In this document: in pieces, positions 8,429-16,840 of the stretch | How the letters are laid out: the number at the start of each line of letters is the position of its first letter | How positions within the stretch are numbered: position 1 is the stretch's first letter | Position numbers and translations under genes: made by a program | NCBI GenBank assembly: GCA_016235125.1 | Contig: JACRLZ010000007.1 | Coordinates: 124,001 to 188,000 of the forward strand | Direction of reading: 5' to 3' | DNA: 64,000 nucleotides | Origin: Sphingobacteriales bacterium | GTDB taxonomy: Bacteria; Bacteroidota; Bacteroidia; Chitinophagales; Chitinophagaceae | The notes under the pieces: generated by a model | The model's database searches: none | The model's input: the letters and a program-made list of their open reading frames with translations, nothing else | What the model was told of the DNA's origin: nothing

Positions 8429-9763
8429 TTATTTTTTAGCTCCCCCTTTTTTATAGGCCGCTTTTCGGGCATTGGATCTCTTAATAGAAGCATTAATAGC
8501 TGCCTTTTTAATTGGCACTTTCTTTACTACAGGAGGATGATAATGCTCTAACAATTTTATCACTTCTACAAATTTTGCAATATCGGCTTTTTTAGGAGTG
8601 ATTGGTTCGATTGTTGAAACCCCGTCAGCATCAATCCTTGACTGTAATGTTCTAAATCCAGTTTTATAACACATTAAAGGGCTGTGAGTGCTGTAAAATA
8701 ATTGATCGATTACTCTTTTACCTTTTATTAGTTTCAAATAAATAAAATCAATCAATTCTTTTTGATATTTTGGAGAAAGGTTAAGTTCAATTTCCTCAAT
8801 CAAAATAATCTTTTTATTTGCTAAGAATATATTTGATAATATAAATATTATTTGTTGAACCCCAGTGCCAAAACTACTTAAAGGAAATTTTCCAAAGTCA
8901 TTTGCCAATAATATCTCAATTTGGTTTCCAACTCTTATAAATTCAAACTGGAAATTTTTAAAAGGACTGCTTTTCTCATTATTATTAAAAACAGAATCTG
9001 TAGATTGTATCAAAAAAGCTTTTAAAAAATTATTCAGTCCTTCGTATTCGGATTCTTTAATATATGCTAGCGATAAATCGAACATTTTGTTCTTGAAATT
9101 TTTAGCTGTAATACTATCATCATTCTTTTCTTCAGGTTCATTTATAAAATATCTGTCATTATCTAATAATAAAACGCAATCATTAAATAATGTCATTAGA
9201 GATTCAAAATCAGTAAAGTTTAAAATCTTCGACCCTTCAAATGTTTTAGTTGAGCCTGTTGCATCTAAAGTAAATATTTTTTTGCCATTTAATGTTATGT
9301 TAGTTGTTTTTTGCTGAGCTTGATAATTACTCACATTCTCAATAACGCCGCTATAAACGATTTCAATAGTAGTATCTATTTTTTTGATATATTCTTTCTC
9401 AAAATTTATATAAGACGGCAAGTTTTTTTCTATAAACGGCTTATCTAATTCAAGTGTTATTGAAAAAGAAATGTCATACATATTTTCTTTTTCCTTACGA
9501 AAAATAAATGGCTGATTTAAAATTGTTTTCCTCCAAAAATCTTGCTTCTTTTTTTGTATTTGAAAGGATCTAACGCCAGATTTTTCTTCAATAGGGATGG
9601 ATTCCTCGGATTCTGCAGTGGAAAAAACTAATTGTAAAAATTTTAAGAGATTAGATTTCCCGGAATTGTTATATCCATAAACCATATTTACATTTAGTAA
9701 ATCCGGGATAGATATTTTTTTAAAACTCTTATAATTTTCGATTTTAATCTCTTTTATTCTCAT
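8429..9763 (-). CDS. ABC/OLD-type AAA ATPase, third gene of methylase-GHKL-AAA operon
   Basis: A 444-aa P-loop ATPase of the AAA_15/AAA_21 (SMC/ABC-like) kind. MRIKEIKIENYKSFKK opens the fold, the Walker A is GYNNSGKS (30-37), an ABC-type signature lies at SSFGTGVQQ (about 297), Walker B is KKIILIEEIEL (about 319-328) and YSTHSPLM gives the H-loop. The region between (about 60-290) is the insert or coiled arm. It ends in a Lys/Ala-rich basic tail (about 405-444) and has no Toprim nuclease domain as in OLD or PARIS AriB, so no nuclease is visible. It starts 5 bases after the GHKL gene stops and is AT-rich. A role in phage defence is inferred from the operon. Confidence 0.85.
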   Translation of the reverse strand: MRIKEIKIENYKSFKKISIPDLLNVNMVYGYNNSGKSNLLKFLQLVFSTAESEESIPIEEKSGVRSFQIQKKKQDFWRKTILNQPFIFRKEKENMYDISFSITLELDKPFIEKNLPSYINFEKEYIKKIDTTIEIVYSGVIENVSNYQAQQKTTNITLNGKKIFTLDATGSTKTFEGSKILNFTDFESLMTLFNDCVLLLDNDRYFINEPEEKNDDSITAKNFKNKMFDLSLAYIKESEYEGLNNFLKAFLIQSTDSVFNNNEKSSPFKNFQFEFIRVGNQIEILLANDFGKFPLSSFGTGVQQIIFILSNIFLANKKIILIEEIELNLSPKYQKELIDFIYLKLIKGKRVIDQLFYSTHSPLMCYKTGFRTLQSRIDADGVSTIEPITPKKADIAKFVEVIKLLEHYHPPVVKKVPIKKAAINASIKRSNARKAAYKKGGAKK

Positions 9764-9768
9764 AAAAA

Positions 9769-11214
9769 TTATTTTATATAATCATTGTAAACATCTAAAA
9801 TTTTTTTTGATATTTTTGAATAGCTTTTTTCAGTTAATAACTCACTGCTCAATTGATTAATTAACATTACATGAAGCTTAATAAATATATCAGTATATTT
9901 TATGCTTTTAAATAATGGATATGAGCGATTAATTATCAAATTGTTTTTATTAATCTTACAAGCCATGAAAATATCATTCTCAAAATTCCAATTGTTTACT
10001 GTGACAGTGTAAAGCTTCCCTTCAATTTCTATTTCAACTGATCCTAATCTTTCTATAAGCCTAATGTTTTTTAATCTATTGTTTTCAACTGAATCTTTTA
10101 ATTCCCTTATCTCCTCTTCTTTTTCAAGTTTGGTTGAATGAAACGATAATTTTTGAACAAATAAATCCTTTAATTTTTCGTAGTCCTCATTATAATTAAA
10201 TTTATCTCTAGAAGTAGTAATTAAATTGTTCATGCCTTCCAGTATGTGAATTTCTCCAGATAGCCAATGTAGTCTGGATCTTGCTCCACCTACTTCTGTC
10301 CCCAAGCCAAAGGCAGTTCGATCTCCTACGCCTACATTCAGATTTCTTATTTTTAAATATCGTCCTTCGTACGGCTCATTTATTGCTTCTTTGTTTGTAC
10401 ATATGAAATATCTAAACTTGATTTTACCAATTTGATCAAAATCTTTTTTATTGGTTTCTAATAAAATTTTTCCATAAGTTTTTCTAACCAGCTTTTCGGT
10501 ATTTAGAATGACGGTAAAAGGAACATTTGGGCTAAATTTATCAAAGCGATTGTTTAATTTAGATTCGATGTATTTTAAAGGTAAGTCTTCGGATAGCCTC
10601 CATTTAAGAATATTAAGACTCGTTTCATTTAAAATTGAGTTTCGTCTTGGTTTTCTTTTATTTGGAGGGAAAAAAAATGCTTTGCTAAGATTTGTAAATC
10701 CGGTAAGGGTAATTCTTGTATAATTTTTATTAGTTTTTGCCTTATCGTATTTTAAGCCTCCTTGAACTTTAATGTCACTAATATCTATAGAGGTGGAACC
10801 AAAATAAAGAAAGCATGGAATTTCTGCTTCTAAAATTTCATTTGATCCTTTAACTTTTGTTTCAATTGAAAAATTTTTAAAAAAAGGAAACACAGACAAA
10901 AATCCCACCCCAAACTGACCAACTATGAATCTACCAGAATCGGTTTTTTGTTTTTTTTCTCTCTTCATTCCCGCAATTCTTAAATAAAGAGAAAAGTCGC
11001 TCTCAGACATCCCAACTCCATTATCTTCAATAACAATTGTTTCGGTTTTTAAATTAATTTTTATTTCGACTGTACTAGCGTCGGCATCATAGCTGTTTGT
11101 TATTATTTCTTTTAATGCGTTAGGAAAATTATCATATGTCGATGCGCTAAGAATTCTTACAATTCTTTTATCAACACTAATGTGTTTTGGCCATATATTT
11201 TGTTGCTCTGTCAT
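9769..11214 (-). CDS. GHKL ATPase (Hsp90/MutL-like ATP-binding protein)
   Basis: A 481-aa protein whose first 200 residues are a GHKL (Bergerat) ATPase: the N box ALKEIITNSYDADAS (N40, D45), the G1 box IEDNGVGM (62-69) and the G2 box GQFGVGFLSVF (99-109). The remaining 280 residues, including EIHILEGMNNLITTSRDKFN (about 325) and a charged helix around 375-395, are not a family I can name. Hsp90-like ATPases act as ATP-driven clamps, and relatives occur in defence loci (for example MutL-like MzaA or HATPase-containing Tiamat). Start and stop overlap the upstream methylase gene by one base, showing translational coupling. Confidence 0.85.
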   Translation of the reverse strand: MTEQQNIWPKHISVDKRIVRILSASTYDNFPNALKEIITNSYDADASTVEIKINLKTETIVIEDNGVGMSESDFSLYLRIAGMKREKKQKTDSGRFIVGQFGVGFLSVFPFFKNFSIETKVKGSNEILEAEIPCFLYFGSTSIDISDIKVQGGLKYDKAKTNKNYTRITLTGFTNLSKAFFFPPNKRKPRRNSILNETSLNILKWRLSEDLPLKYIESKLNNRFDKFSPNVPFTVILNTEKLVRKTYGKILLETNKKDFDQIGKIKFRYFICTNKEAINEPYEGRYLKIRNLNVGVGDRTAFGLGTEVGGARSRLHWLSGEIHILEGMNNLITTSRDKFNYNEDYEKLKDLFVQKLSFHSTKLEKEEEIRELKDSVENNRLKNIRLIERLGSVEIEIEGKLYTVTVNNWNFENDIFMACKINKNNLIINRSYPLFKSIKYTDIFIKLHVMLINQLSSELLTEKSYSKISKKILDVYNDYIK

Positions 11215-12302
11215 TAAGTTCCAATTATTAAAACTTCTCGATTATTTTTTGCATCACCATTTTGATGATTGAGGGCATACTTGTAGTGCATACTGTTTCT
11301 ATGGACTCGTTTACCTAGCTTCTTCATTATTTTTTCTATAAATTCAATTGAAGGTACTCCTCCAGCTTTATATGAGAAAACAATTTTATTGTGTCTAAAT
11401 TTAAGTAATATTTCTTCAATTGATTCGTAAATCATTTCTTCAGAAAAATCATTCTGCTGCTCAATATTTTTGAGCCGTAGATTTATTGATTCATAGTCAA
11501 TAATGCTCTCCCAATCGTTGTAGCGGGACAGCCCTTCTAAAAAATGATAGCATTTAAGATAATTTGAAGATTCATTTGAGCCATCTTTTCGGATATAGGG
11601 AATATCTATATAGACTAAATCAAAATAATATGGGTCAATATTAAAAATGGATTCATTTGTAGCCCTGCAATATGTTCCGGAGTCAAATACTAAGCTATTT
11701 GCTTCTGCCGTAAATTTTTTGAAAAAATGGTCAAATGATTTTTCCCATGTAGTTTTATTTCCGAAGTTTCTTTCTACGTCATTGGTTCTTATTTCAAGAT
11801 TTTTTCTGTGAAAGAGGTTGAAAGGTCGTTTAACCAGGCTTGACTGGAACAGGGCGTAGTAGGCAAGAGCTTTTTTATATTGTAGAACATTTTGCTGATA
11901 ATGATTCATGTTTATGATGTTATTTGTTACTTTATCCAGCCAACGATTTTCTCTGGGCAAATAGTAAACATCTTTGAAGGTAGAATCGATTATGTTTTTG
12001 TAAGTAAATTCTGGATTTATGCCATTTAGGTCAGCAATATCTTCATCTGTTAATTTATAAGTTTGATTTTCAATGATGGCTTTGCCAATAAGATAATTGA
12101 AATGTAGCTTGTCATTGTATGTTACAGACTTGCCCATTTTTTTCAATAAATAACTGACACTGCCACTACCCCCACATGCGTCAAGTGCTGTGCGAAAACG
12201 TATCTCTTTAAGAGAATCATATATCCAGGGTAAAATTTTTCTTTTACTACCTTGGTATCTTGTAGTTGGGAAGCTTTTAAAGTCTATAGGTTTGATAGCC
12301 AC
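11214..12302 (-). CDS. D12-class DNA adenine N6-methyltransferase
   Basis: A 362-aa methyltransferase of the D12/Dam class. The N-terminal TTRYQGSKRKILPWI (13-27) matches the family's target-strand motif region, the SAM-binding motif I is ALDACGGSGSVSYLL (39-53), followed by acidic VTYND. The catalytic motif IV is VYIDIPY (about residue 234), where D-I-P-Y replaces the common D-P-P-Y. First gene of a leftward three-gene operon; its stop TAA shares a base with the next gene's ATG (TAATG). AT-rich compared with the surrounding core genes. It could mark self DNA for a restriction-like system or be a regulatory orphan methylase; the tight coupling to two ATPases favours the former. Confidence 0.88.
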   Translation of the reverse strand: MAIKPIDFKSFPTTRYQGSKRKILPWIYDSLKEIRFRTALDACGGSGSVSYLLKKMGKSVTYNDKLHFNYLIGKAIIENQTYKLTDEDIADLNGINPEFTYKNIIDSTFKDVYYLPRENRWLDKVTNNIINMNHYQQNVLQYKKALAYYALFQSSLVKRPFNLFHRKNLEIRTNDVERNFGNKTTWEKSFDHFFKKFTAEANSLVFDSGTYCRATNESIFNIDPYYFDLVYIDIPYIRKDGSNESSNYLKCYHFLEGLSRYNDWESIIDYESINLRLKNIEQQNDFSEEMIYESIEEILLKFRHNKIVFSYKAGGVPSIEFIEKIMKKLGKRVHRNSMHYKYALNHQNGDAKNNREVLIIGT

Positions 12303-12359
12303 GGGTTAATAAGTGTTCCTGTAAAGATATCAAAAAGAAGATAAATGAGAATAACTATG

Positions 12360-12490
12360 TTTTTTGCCCTTGCTGGTCTTCGAAAGAGTAAACGGCCTTT
12401 GTTGCTGTTGCGCCAAGCCAGGTGAGCAGGCAAATCACCAACAAACGAATAGAGGAAAACTTAACTCCGGCAGTAGGTAGGGCCCTTTAC
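12360..12490 (+). repeat. array repeat copy A
   Basis: Contains all core blocks: GGTCTTCGAAAGAGTAAACG, GTTGCGCCAAGCCA, GTGAGCAGG, ACCAACAAACGAATAGAGG and CTTAACTCCGGCAGTAGG. The terminal GTTGG hexamer is degenerate (GTAGG). It has no internal palindromic insertions and is the leftmost copy, lying between the divergent methylase and the CsgG-like gene. Confidence 0.85.
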
Positions 12491-12571
12491 CCGGCAGAGG
12501 CCCGGTTGGTATAAGAATATATTTTATCAAAAAGAAGTATATTTATGCGAACAGTCACCAAAACAATTGTT

Positions 12572-13426
12572 ATGAAAAGAGTTTTTATTTTTTTTATTGC
12601 ACTATCATGTGGTTCTGCATCTTTTGGACAAGACTTTAACACACTTATTACTCAGACATCAGATACTTTATCTAAAAAGATAATGACTACTGGCAAAAAG
12701 AAGATTGCCATTACAGACTTCCTTAATATTGACGAGTCTATAACACAACTTGGAACATTCTTGAGTAGTGAAGTATCATCTGAGTTAGCCAATCTTACCG
12801 ATAACCAAACAAAGTTCAGGGTTCTTGAACGAGCAAACCTTGACCAGATTTTTAAAGAGAAGCATCTTGTAAATTTTGCCGATCCTTCAGGTTTAGCAAA
12901 AGAATTAGGGAAAATTGATGCTGCTGATGCATTAATTTTTGCAACTATTACGGATTTTGACGGGTATTATCGGGTAGTGATAAAAATGCTTGATACAAAG
13001 AATGGAGATGCATTATGCTCTTACAAAGTGAGTTTTGTAAAAACTCCATCATTGGAGAATCTGAATAAAGTAGTAGTTAAGAAAGGGGGACAATCTGTGG
13101 TACAACCAAATCAAAATCCAAGTCCATTAAATAATAGCCAGTCAAATGTGAATACGGGAACTTATGGAGATTTTTGTTTTAAAAATATGCGAGGACAAGA
13201 ATGCACGGGATGTGATGCTAAAATTTCAATTACAAAAGTTGGACAAAATGAAGTTATTAAAACGATTAATGTTAGGAATGAAGAAACAAGTTGTATGTAT
13301 GATTTAGCTGCTGGGATTTATAAGATTACTATTGATTGGTTATACCAAAGTAGAGAAGTAAAAAAAGAAGTTAAGGAAATAAAAGTAATTAGTGGAAAGG
13401 CTGGAACTCTTGAAATTCAATATTGA
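12572..13426 (+). CDS. secreted protein with CsgG/FlgO-like domain
   Basis: A 284-aa protein from the Met at 12572, chosen because MKRVFIFFIALSCGSASFGQ is a clean signal peptide; the frame is open upstream to an ATG at 12545. Residues about 40-165 resemble the FlgO/CsgG/LpoB-like fold: KKIAITDFLNIDES, an LSSEVSSELAN helix, FRVLERANLDQIFKE and ADALIFATITDF. Such domains bind or assist envelope assemblies. After a Pro/Asn linker (about 180-205) a second beta domain with a CTGCD motif follows. It is 26 bases upstream of the Cys-rich lipoprotein gene and probably co-transcribed. The pair sits between repeat copies A and B. Confidence 0.72.
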   Translation: MKRVFIFFIALSCGSASFGQDFNTLITQTSDTLSKKIMTTGKKKIAITDFLNIDESITQLGTFLSSEVSSELANLTDNQTKFRVLERANLDQIFKEKHLVNFADPSGLAKELGKIDAADALIFATITDFDGYYRVVIKMLDTKNGDALCSYKVSFVKTPSLENLNKVVVKKGGQSVVQPNQNPSPLNNSQSNVNTGTYGDFCFKNMRGQECTGCDAKISITKVGQNEVIKTINVRNEETSCMYDLAAGIYKITIDWLYQSREVKKEVKEIKVISGKAGTLEIQY

Positions 13427-13452
13427 GGAAACTTGTTTGTTAAAATAATAAG

Positions 13453-14355
13453 ATGGAGGTAAGTAGAAATATATTTTTTGTTGCAATTGTTTTATGCTTA
13501 TCAGGCTGCATGTTAGCAAGGGTACTCGGCACATCCGAAATGGCATTTGTACGAACCGCCGGAATGAGAACAACATTAGCAGGTAGCACAACAAGATTAG
13601 CTATTACCAATGAAGCTCTTGCTATGCGAAACCTTGCAAGACTTCGGATAAGAACTGGGGCTTTAAATAAAAAATACATTTATTTACCGGAGCAAGGTTC
13701 TGCTCCGCTCTATGAACTTATTAATTCAAACACGGTGAGATGTATGCAAACTGGTGTCATAGACAATCTGCCTTTTAGGATTTTTCGAACAAATGGACTT
13801 GCAAGAGCAGAATTGCGTAGCGGACCGGGGGGCACTTATAAACTCTACAAAACTATTTCGAAAGACCAGTGGGTATTAGTCCGGGGTGAAGTTCAGGGCT
13901 GGTACAAAGTGCAGGTTGATGATATGATTGGCTGGATAGCTGTCGCTGCTCTATCCCCTTCTATAATTGAAGACCCATCAAGTGAAATAGTGTACACAGA
14001 TATTGAATGTTACAATTGCAACGGCGAAGGCACGAAATCTTGTACAGATTGCAACACTTCCGGCATAGAAGATTGTCCTTCTTGCAAAGGTTTCGGTTCA
14101 CACAAGTGTACAAACTGCAAGGGTGTTGGAAATAATCCCTGTTTAATTTGTAAAGACAAAAACAAAGAAGGTTGCATTTCATGTCGTGGCATTGGTTATC
14201 TGGATTGTAAAGCTTGTAAAACCAAGGGTTATTTTGAATGCAGGATTTGTCGTGCAACTGGCAAAATTCCATGTGATGTCTGCGATGGAACACTTCATAC
14301 AAAATGTTATTTTTGCTTCGGTACAAAGAATATTACTGAAAGGGTAATAAAATAA
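13453..14355 (+). CDS. lipoprotein with SH3b domain and DnaJ-type Cys-rich repeats
   Basis: A 300-aa protein. A signal peptide with lipobox CLSGC (Cys19) predicts lipidation. After about 90 residues of unknown fold, residues about 115-175 look like a bacterial SH3 domain (RAELRSGPGGTYKLY ... GWYKVQVDDMIGWIAV). From about 190 to 290 there are about nine CxxC units spaced like the DnaJ zinc-finger domain (CYNCNGEG, CTDCNTSG, CPSCKGFG, CTNCKGVG, CISCRGIG, CKACKTKG, CRICRATG, CDVCDGT). The combination of a lipid anchor, a peptidoglycan-type SH3b and DnaJ-like zinc ribbons is unusual. Pairs with the CsgG-like gene upstream. Confidence 0.8.
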   Translation: MEVSRNIFFVAIVLCLSGCMLARVLGTSEMAFVRTAGMRTTLAGSTTRLAITNEALAMRNLARLRIRTGALNKKYIYLPEQGSAPLYELINSNTVRCMQTGVIDNLPFRIFRTNGLARAELRSGPGGTYKLYKTISKDQWVLVRGEVQGWYKVQVDDMIGWIAVAALSPSIIEDPSSEIVYTDIECYNCNGEGTKSCTDCNTSGIEDCPSCKGFGSHKCTNCKGVGNNPCLICKDKNKEGCISCRGIGYLDCKACKTKGYFECRICRATGKIPCDVCDGTLHTKCYFCFGTKNITERVIK

Positions 14356-14365
14356 ATCATTAATG

Positions 14366-14405
14366 CTTTGCCTTTGTTGTTCTTCGAAAGAATAAACGGC
14401 CTTTT
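14366..14405 (+). repeat. array repeat copy B (truncated)
   Basis: Only the left block survives: GCCTTTGTTGTTCTTCGAAAG followed by AATAAACGGCCTTT. It begins about 10 bases after the stop of the Cys-rich lipoprotein gene and runs into the leader of the nuclease gene. Confidence 0.7.
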
Positions 14406-14419
14406 TGCCTTTGATTTCT

Positions 14420-15025
14420 ATGTTTAACTATCAGCAACTTATTGAACAATACAGCATTAAATCAATAAAAGATATTAACACCCTCTTCTGGGATGAAATT
14501 GCTTTTGACTGGATAGAAAAGTATAAAGGAATGTCCGAAAAACATGGCGTAATTACATTACAGAATTTTTATGGCTATGCTTTTATAATTGACGATGGAA
14601 ACCAACATGTGAGTAAAGGCGCTTTGCCAAAAGAAATATTAGAATCCCGGGTTGTTGGAGCCTTTGGCATCTCAAATACTAGCGTCAATCAGAATAACAG
14701 AAAGACGATGCGAAAATGGATTGGCAAAACTTCTGAGGTTTTTGGTTTTTATGGTGACAACTATGATAAAGGTCATTTCATTGCCCATGGTTTTGGCGGG
14801 CCAATAGATGTCAATTTATTTCCTCAACGCCGGGATATCAATAGAGGATGGAAACCCGATGGCAAACCATATAGAGAAATGGAACGATTTGTGGCTGCTA
14901 ATCCGGGAACATTTGTTTTCTCAAGGCCCATTTATAATGATTTGTCTTTTTGTCCTTACATGCTTGAATATGGTTATTGTGATATGAATCTTAATTTTTT
15001 TGTTAAACAATTTCCGAACAGGTAG
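14420..15025 (+). CDS. His-Me-finger (DNA/RNA non-specific endonuclease-like) protein
   Basis: A 201-aa protein from the ATG at 14420; a TTG five codons earlier lies at the edge of repeat copy B. The motif YDKGHFIAHGFGG (about 119-131) followed by NLFPQRRDINRGW and YREMERFV matches the beta-beta-alpha metal nuclease signature (D-x-GH...N...Q...NRG...E) of the Endonuclease_NS_2 type, with the GH His as general base and the Asn of NRG as metal ligand. There is no signal peptide and no adjacent immunity gene. It may be a toxin-like or defence nuclease. It is a single-gene unit between copies B and C. Confidence 0.72.
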   Translation: MFNYQQLIEQYSIKSIKDINTLFWDEIAFDWIEKYKGMSEKHGVITLQNFYGYAFIIDDGNQHVSKGALPKEILESRVVGAFGISNTSVNQNNRKTMRKWIGKTSEVFGFYGDNYDKGHFIAHGFGGPIDVNLFPQRRDINRGWKPDGKPYREMERFVAANPGTFVFSRPIYNDLSFCPYMLEYGYCDMNLNFFVKQFPNR

Positions 15026-15030
15026 ATTAA

Positions 15031-15239
15031 TTTTTTTTGTCTTTGCTTGTCTTCGAAAGAGTAAACGGTCTTTGTTGGTGCCTGTCCCGATTATTTCGGG
15101 GTTGCGCCAAGCCATCCCGCATAAGCGGGACAAGATGTGAGCAGGCGATCACCAACAAACGAATAGAGGAAAACTTAACTCCGGCCGTTGGTGGGGCCAA
15201 CATCCGGTCTTGTTCATCACCAACTGCGGCGTAAATCCT
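15031..15239 (+). repeat. array repeat copy C (with two palindromic insertions)
   Basis: Begins with a T8 run right after the nuclease stop codon. Core blocks are as in copy A but with two inserted hairpins: a CCCGATTATTTCGGGG type before GTTGCGCCAAGCC, and TCCCGCATAAGCGGGA before TGTGAGCAGG. The right end GTTGGTGGGGCCAAC is palindromic, and CACCAACTGCGGCGTAAAT, complementary to the right end, lies at about 15217-15235. Confidence 0.85.
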
Positions 15240-15392
15240 GTTTCAGCAAACTAAATAAGGAAACATACAATCAGACACCTCAAACCATTTCAATAATTAG
15301 CATAAACCCAGACAGTAACATAAAACCAGGGTTGAAATATCGATTGTTTATAAAATTTATAATACCTTTTCATCCAAACCAAAACATCTGTT

Positions 15393-16055
15393 ATGAAATA
15401 TCTAATCTTTTTGCTGCTTCTTGCATGCAGGTTGGAAACTGTATCAGCTACAGACCATGAAGGGTATATCATTAAAAATTATGGCGATTCGGTTTGGGGA
15501 AAAGTGGATGTGCAAATGAAAAAAGTGGTCTTTGGTAAAAAAGAACTTGACCTGGCCGATATGGAACAGGAAATCTCATTCACGGAAAACAACGGTAAGT
15601 CAAAAAAAATAAAAGCTGCTGATGTGCTTGGGTATGGGTTTAACTACAGTAGTGTCTGGTTTCATTTTGTGGTGCTGGACTGGCCAAAAAATAACTGGAA
15701 AAAAAATACCACTGCATTTGAAAGGAAAGTGAACAAGCTTACACTGTTTATACACCGGGCTTATGAAGGGGCGATTCCAATTTATAAGGATTATTTCAAA
15801 ATGGCAGGGAATGCATTGGGATTATCCGGTGCCAAAACTGAGAATACAATAACGGAACTATATATACATACCGCAGACCTTGGATTTGTGGAAGTGGCGC
15901 CTGCAAATTTTGGCGCTAACAAAAAACTGAAGGATTTTTTGATGAAATACCTGACTATGGAAGAAGCATTTCTGAACACTATTGATGAAAAGGCAAAATT
16001 TACAGAAGCGGAGGAAATACTGAAAGCATATAATGAGTGGAAAAAAAGGAACTGA
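15393..16055 (+). CDS. secreted protein of unknown function
   Basis: A 220-aa protein with a signal peptide (MKYLIFLLLLACRLETVSA). The mature N terminus HEGYIIKNYGDSVWGKVDV resembles the opening of a Bacteroidota family of secreted proteins that start with a GYIIxxxGDTxxGxI-like strand pair; it continues with FTENNGKSKKIKAADVLGYGF. The C-terminal half is helical and charged (MEEAFLNTIDEKAKFTEAEE). No catalytic motif is seen. It is the only gene between repeat copies C and D. Confidence 0.7.
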   Translation: MKYLIFLLLLACRLETVSATDHEGYIIKNYGDSVWGKVDVQMKKVVFGKKELDLADMEQEISFTENNGKSKKIKAADVLGYGFNYSSVWFHFVVLDWPKNNWKKNTTAFERKVNKLTLFIHRAYEGAIPIYKDYFKMAGNALGLSGAKTENTITELYIHTADLGFVEVAPANFGANKKLKDFLMKYLTMEEAFLNTIDEKAKFTEAEEILKAYNEWKKRN

Positions 16056-16139
16056 CATGTCCCTTCAGAACCGGATATCCAATAGGCTGCCGGTAAAAAC
16101 AGATGGGTGACAAAAAAGTGATGCAAATCATTCCGCCGT

Positions 16140-16394
16140 GGCAGGTGTTCCAAAAAGGTAACACGCCTCGGTTGTTGTACTGAGCTTGTCGAAATATCTC
16201 CACCAACCGAATGATCTAAGGACTATCATTTTTTTTGCTTTTATTGGTCTTCGAAAGAGTAAACGGCCTTTGCTGCTGTTGCGCCAAGCCATGTGAGCAG
16301 GCGATCACCAACAAACGAATAGAGGAAAACTTAACTCCGGCAGTTGGTGCGGCCAGCACACAAAGCCAAGCTCAACACCAACTGCGGCGTAAAT
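16140..16394 (+). repeat. array repeat copy D (with left and right half-site extensions)
   Basis: Core at about 16225-16357 without internal insertions. To the left, CAGGTGTTCCAAAAAGGTAA and a GGTTG...CCACCAACCG inverted pair (about 16169-16209) are followed by CTAAGGACTATCATT and a T run, a block shared with copy E. To the right, CACCAACTGCGGCGTAAAT at about 16376-16394 is complementary to the CTTAACTCCGGCAGTTGGTG end, as in copy C. Confidence 0.85.
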
Positions 16395-16456
16395 TTGGCT
16401 CCATAAAGAGCTATATATTTCTACCGGAAAAGAGTAAATTTGTGAAAACACATTTT

Positions 16457-16840
16457 ATGGCAGCTTCCCCATCAGATATTGAATTGAATAAATACTGGTT
16501 GCTATTAACACCTGTACAAAAGGAATCTCTTTTGGGTATTATTAAATCTTTTGTGCAATCAACAGATACAAAGAGCCAGGAACTACAAGAACCTGAAGCT
16601 GGGTATAGTAAAGAAAGTGGTGGATTGCCGATGGAAATATTGCAACAATTAACATGGGAGCAAAAGGAAGCATTGATTGCCCTCGTAGAATCATTCGGTA
16701 TTGAAATACCCGGTCAGCGCATCAGTATAGAACAATACAATAAAGAAATAGATGAGGCAATGGCCCGCATGGATGCCGGCGAATCTTATACTCATGAACA
16801 GGTAATTGAAATATCGAAAACATGGGTGAATGGCAAATAG
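16457..16840 (+). CDS. putative antitoxin of a ParE/RelE-type module
   Basis: A 127-aa protein from the ATG at 16457; the upstream open frame is a read-through of repeat copy D. It has two similar helical segments, LTPVQKESLLGIIKSFV (about 14-30) and LTWEQKEALIALVESFG (about 64-80), then EIDEAMARMDAGESYTHEQVIEISKTW, which resembles the C-terminal toxin-binding tails of short antitoxins (xMDxGExxTHEEV). It overlaps the toxin gene by 11 bases, the usual order for antitoxin then toxin. Autoregulation is likely but no operator was identified. Confidence 0.75.
   Translation: MAASPSDIELNKYWLLLTPVQKESLLGIIKSFVQSTDTKSQELQEPEAGYSKESGGLPMEILQQLTWEQKEALIALVESFGIEIPGQRISIEQYNKEIDEAMARMDAGESYTHEQVIEISKTWVNGK

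Noticed and set aside
9769..12302. Restriction nuclease within the methylase operon
   Set aside because: No PD-ExK, HNH, GIY-YIG or PLD motif was found in the three proteins or in the gaps.
13340..13679. Leftward ORFs overlapping the CsgG-like and Cys-rich genes
   Set aside because: They are antisense shadows of two well-supported rightward genes, with unnatural residue composition.
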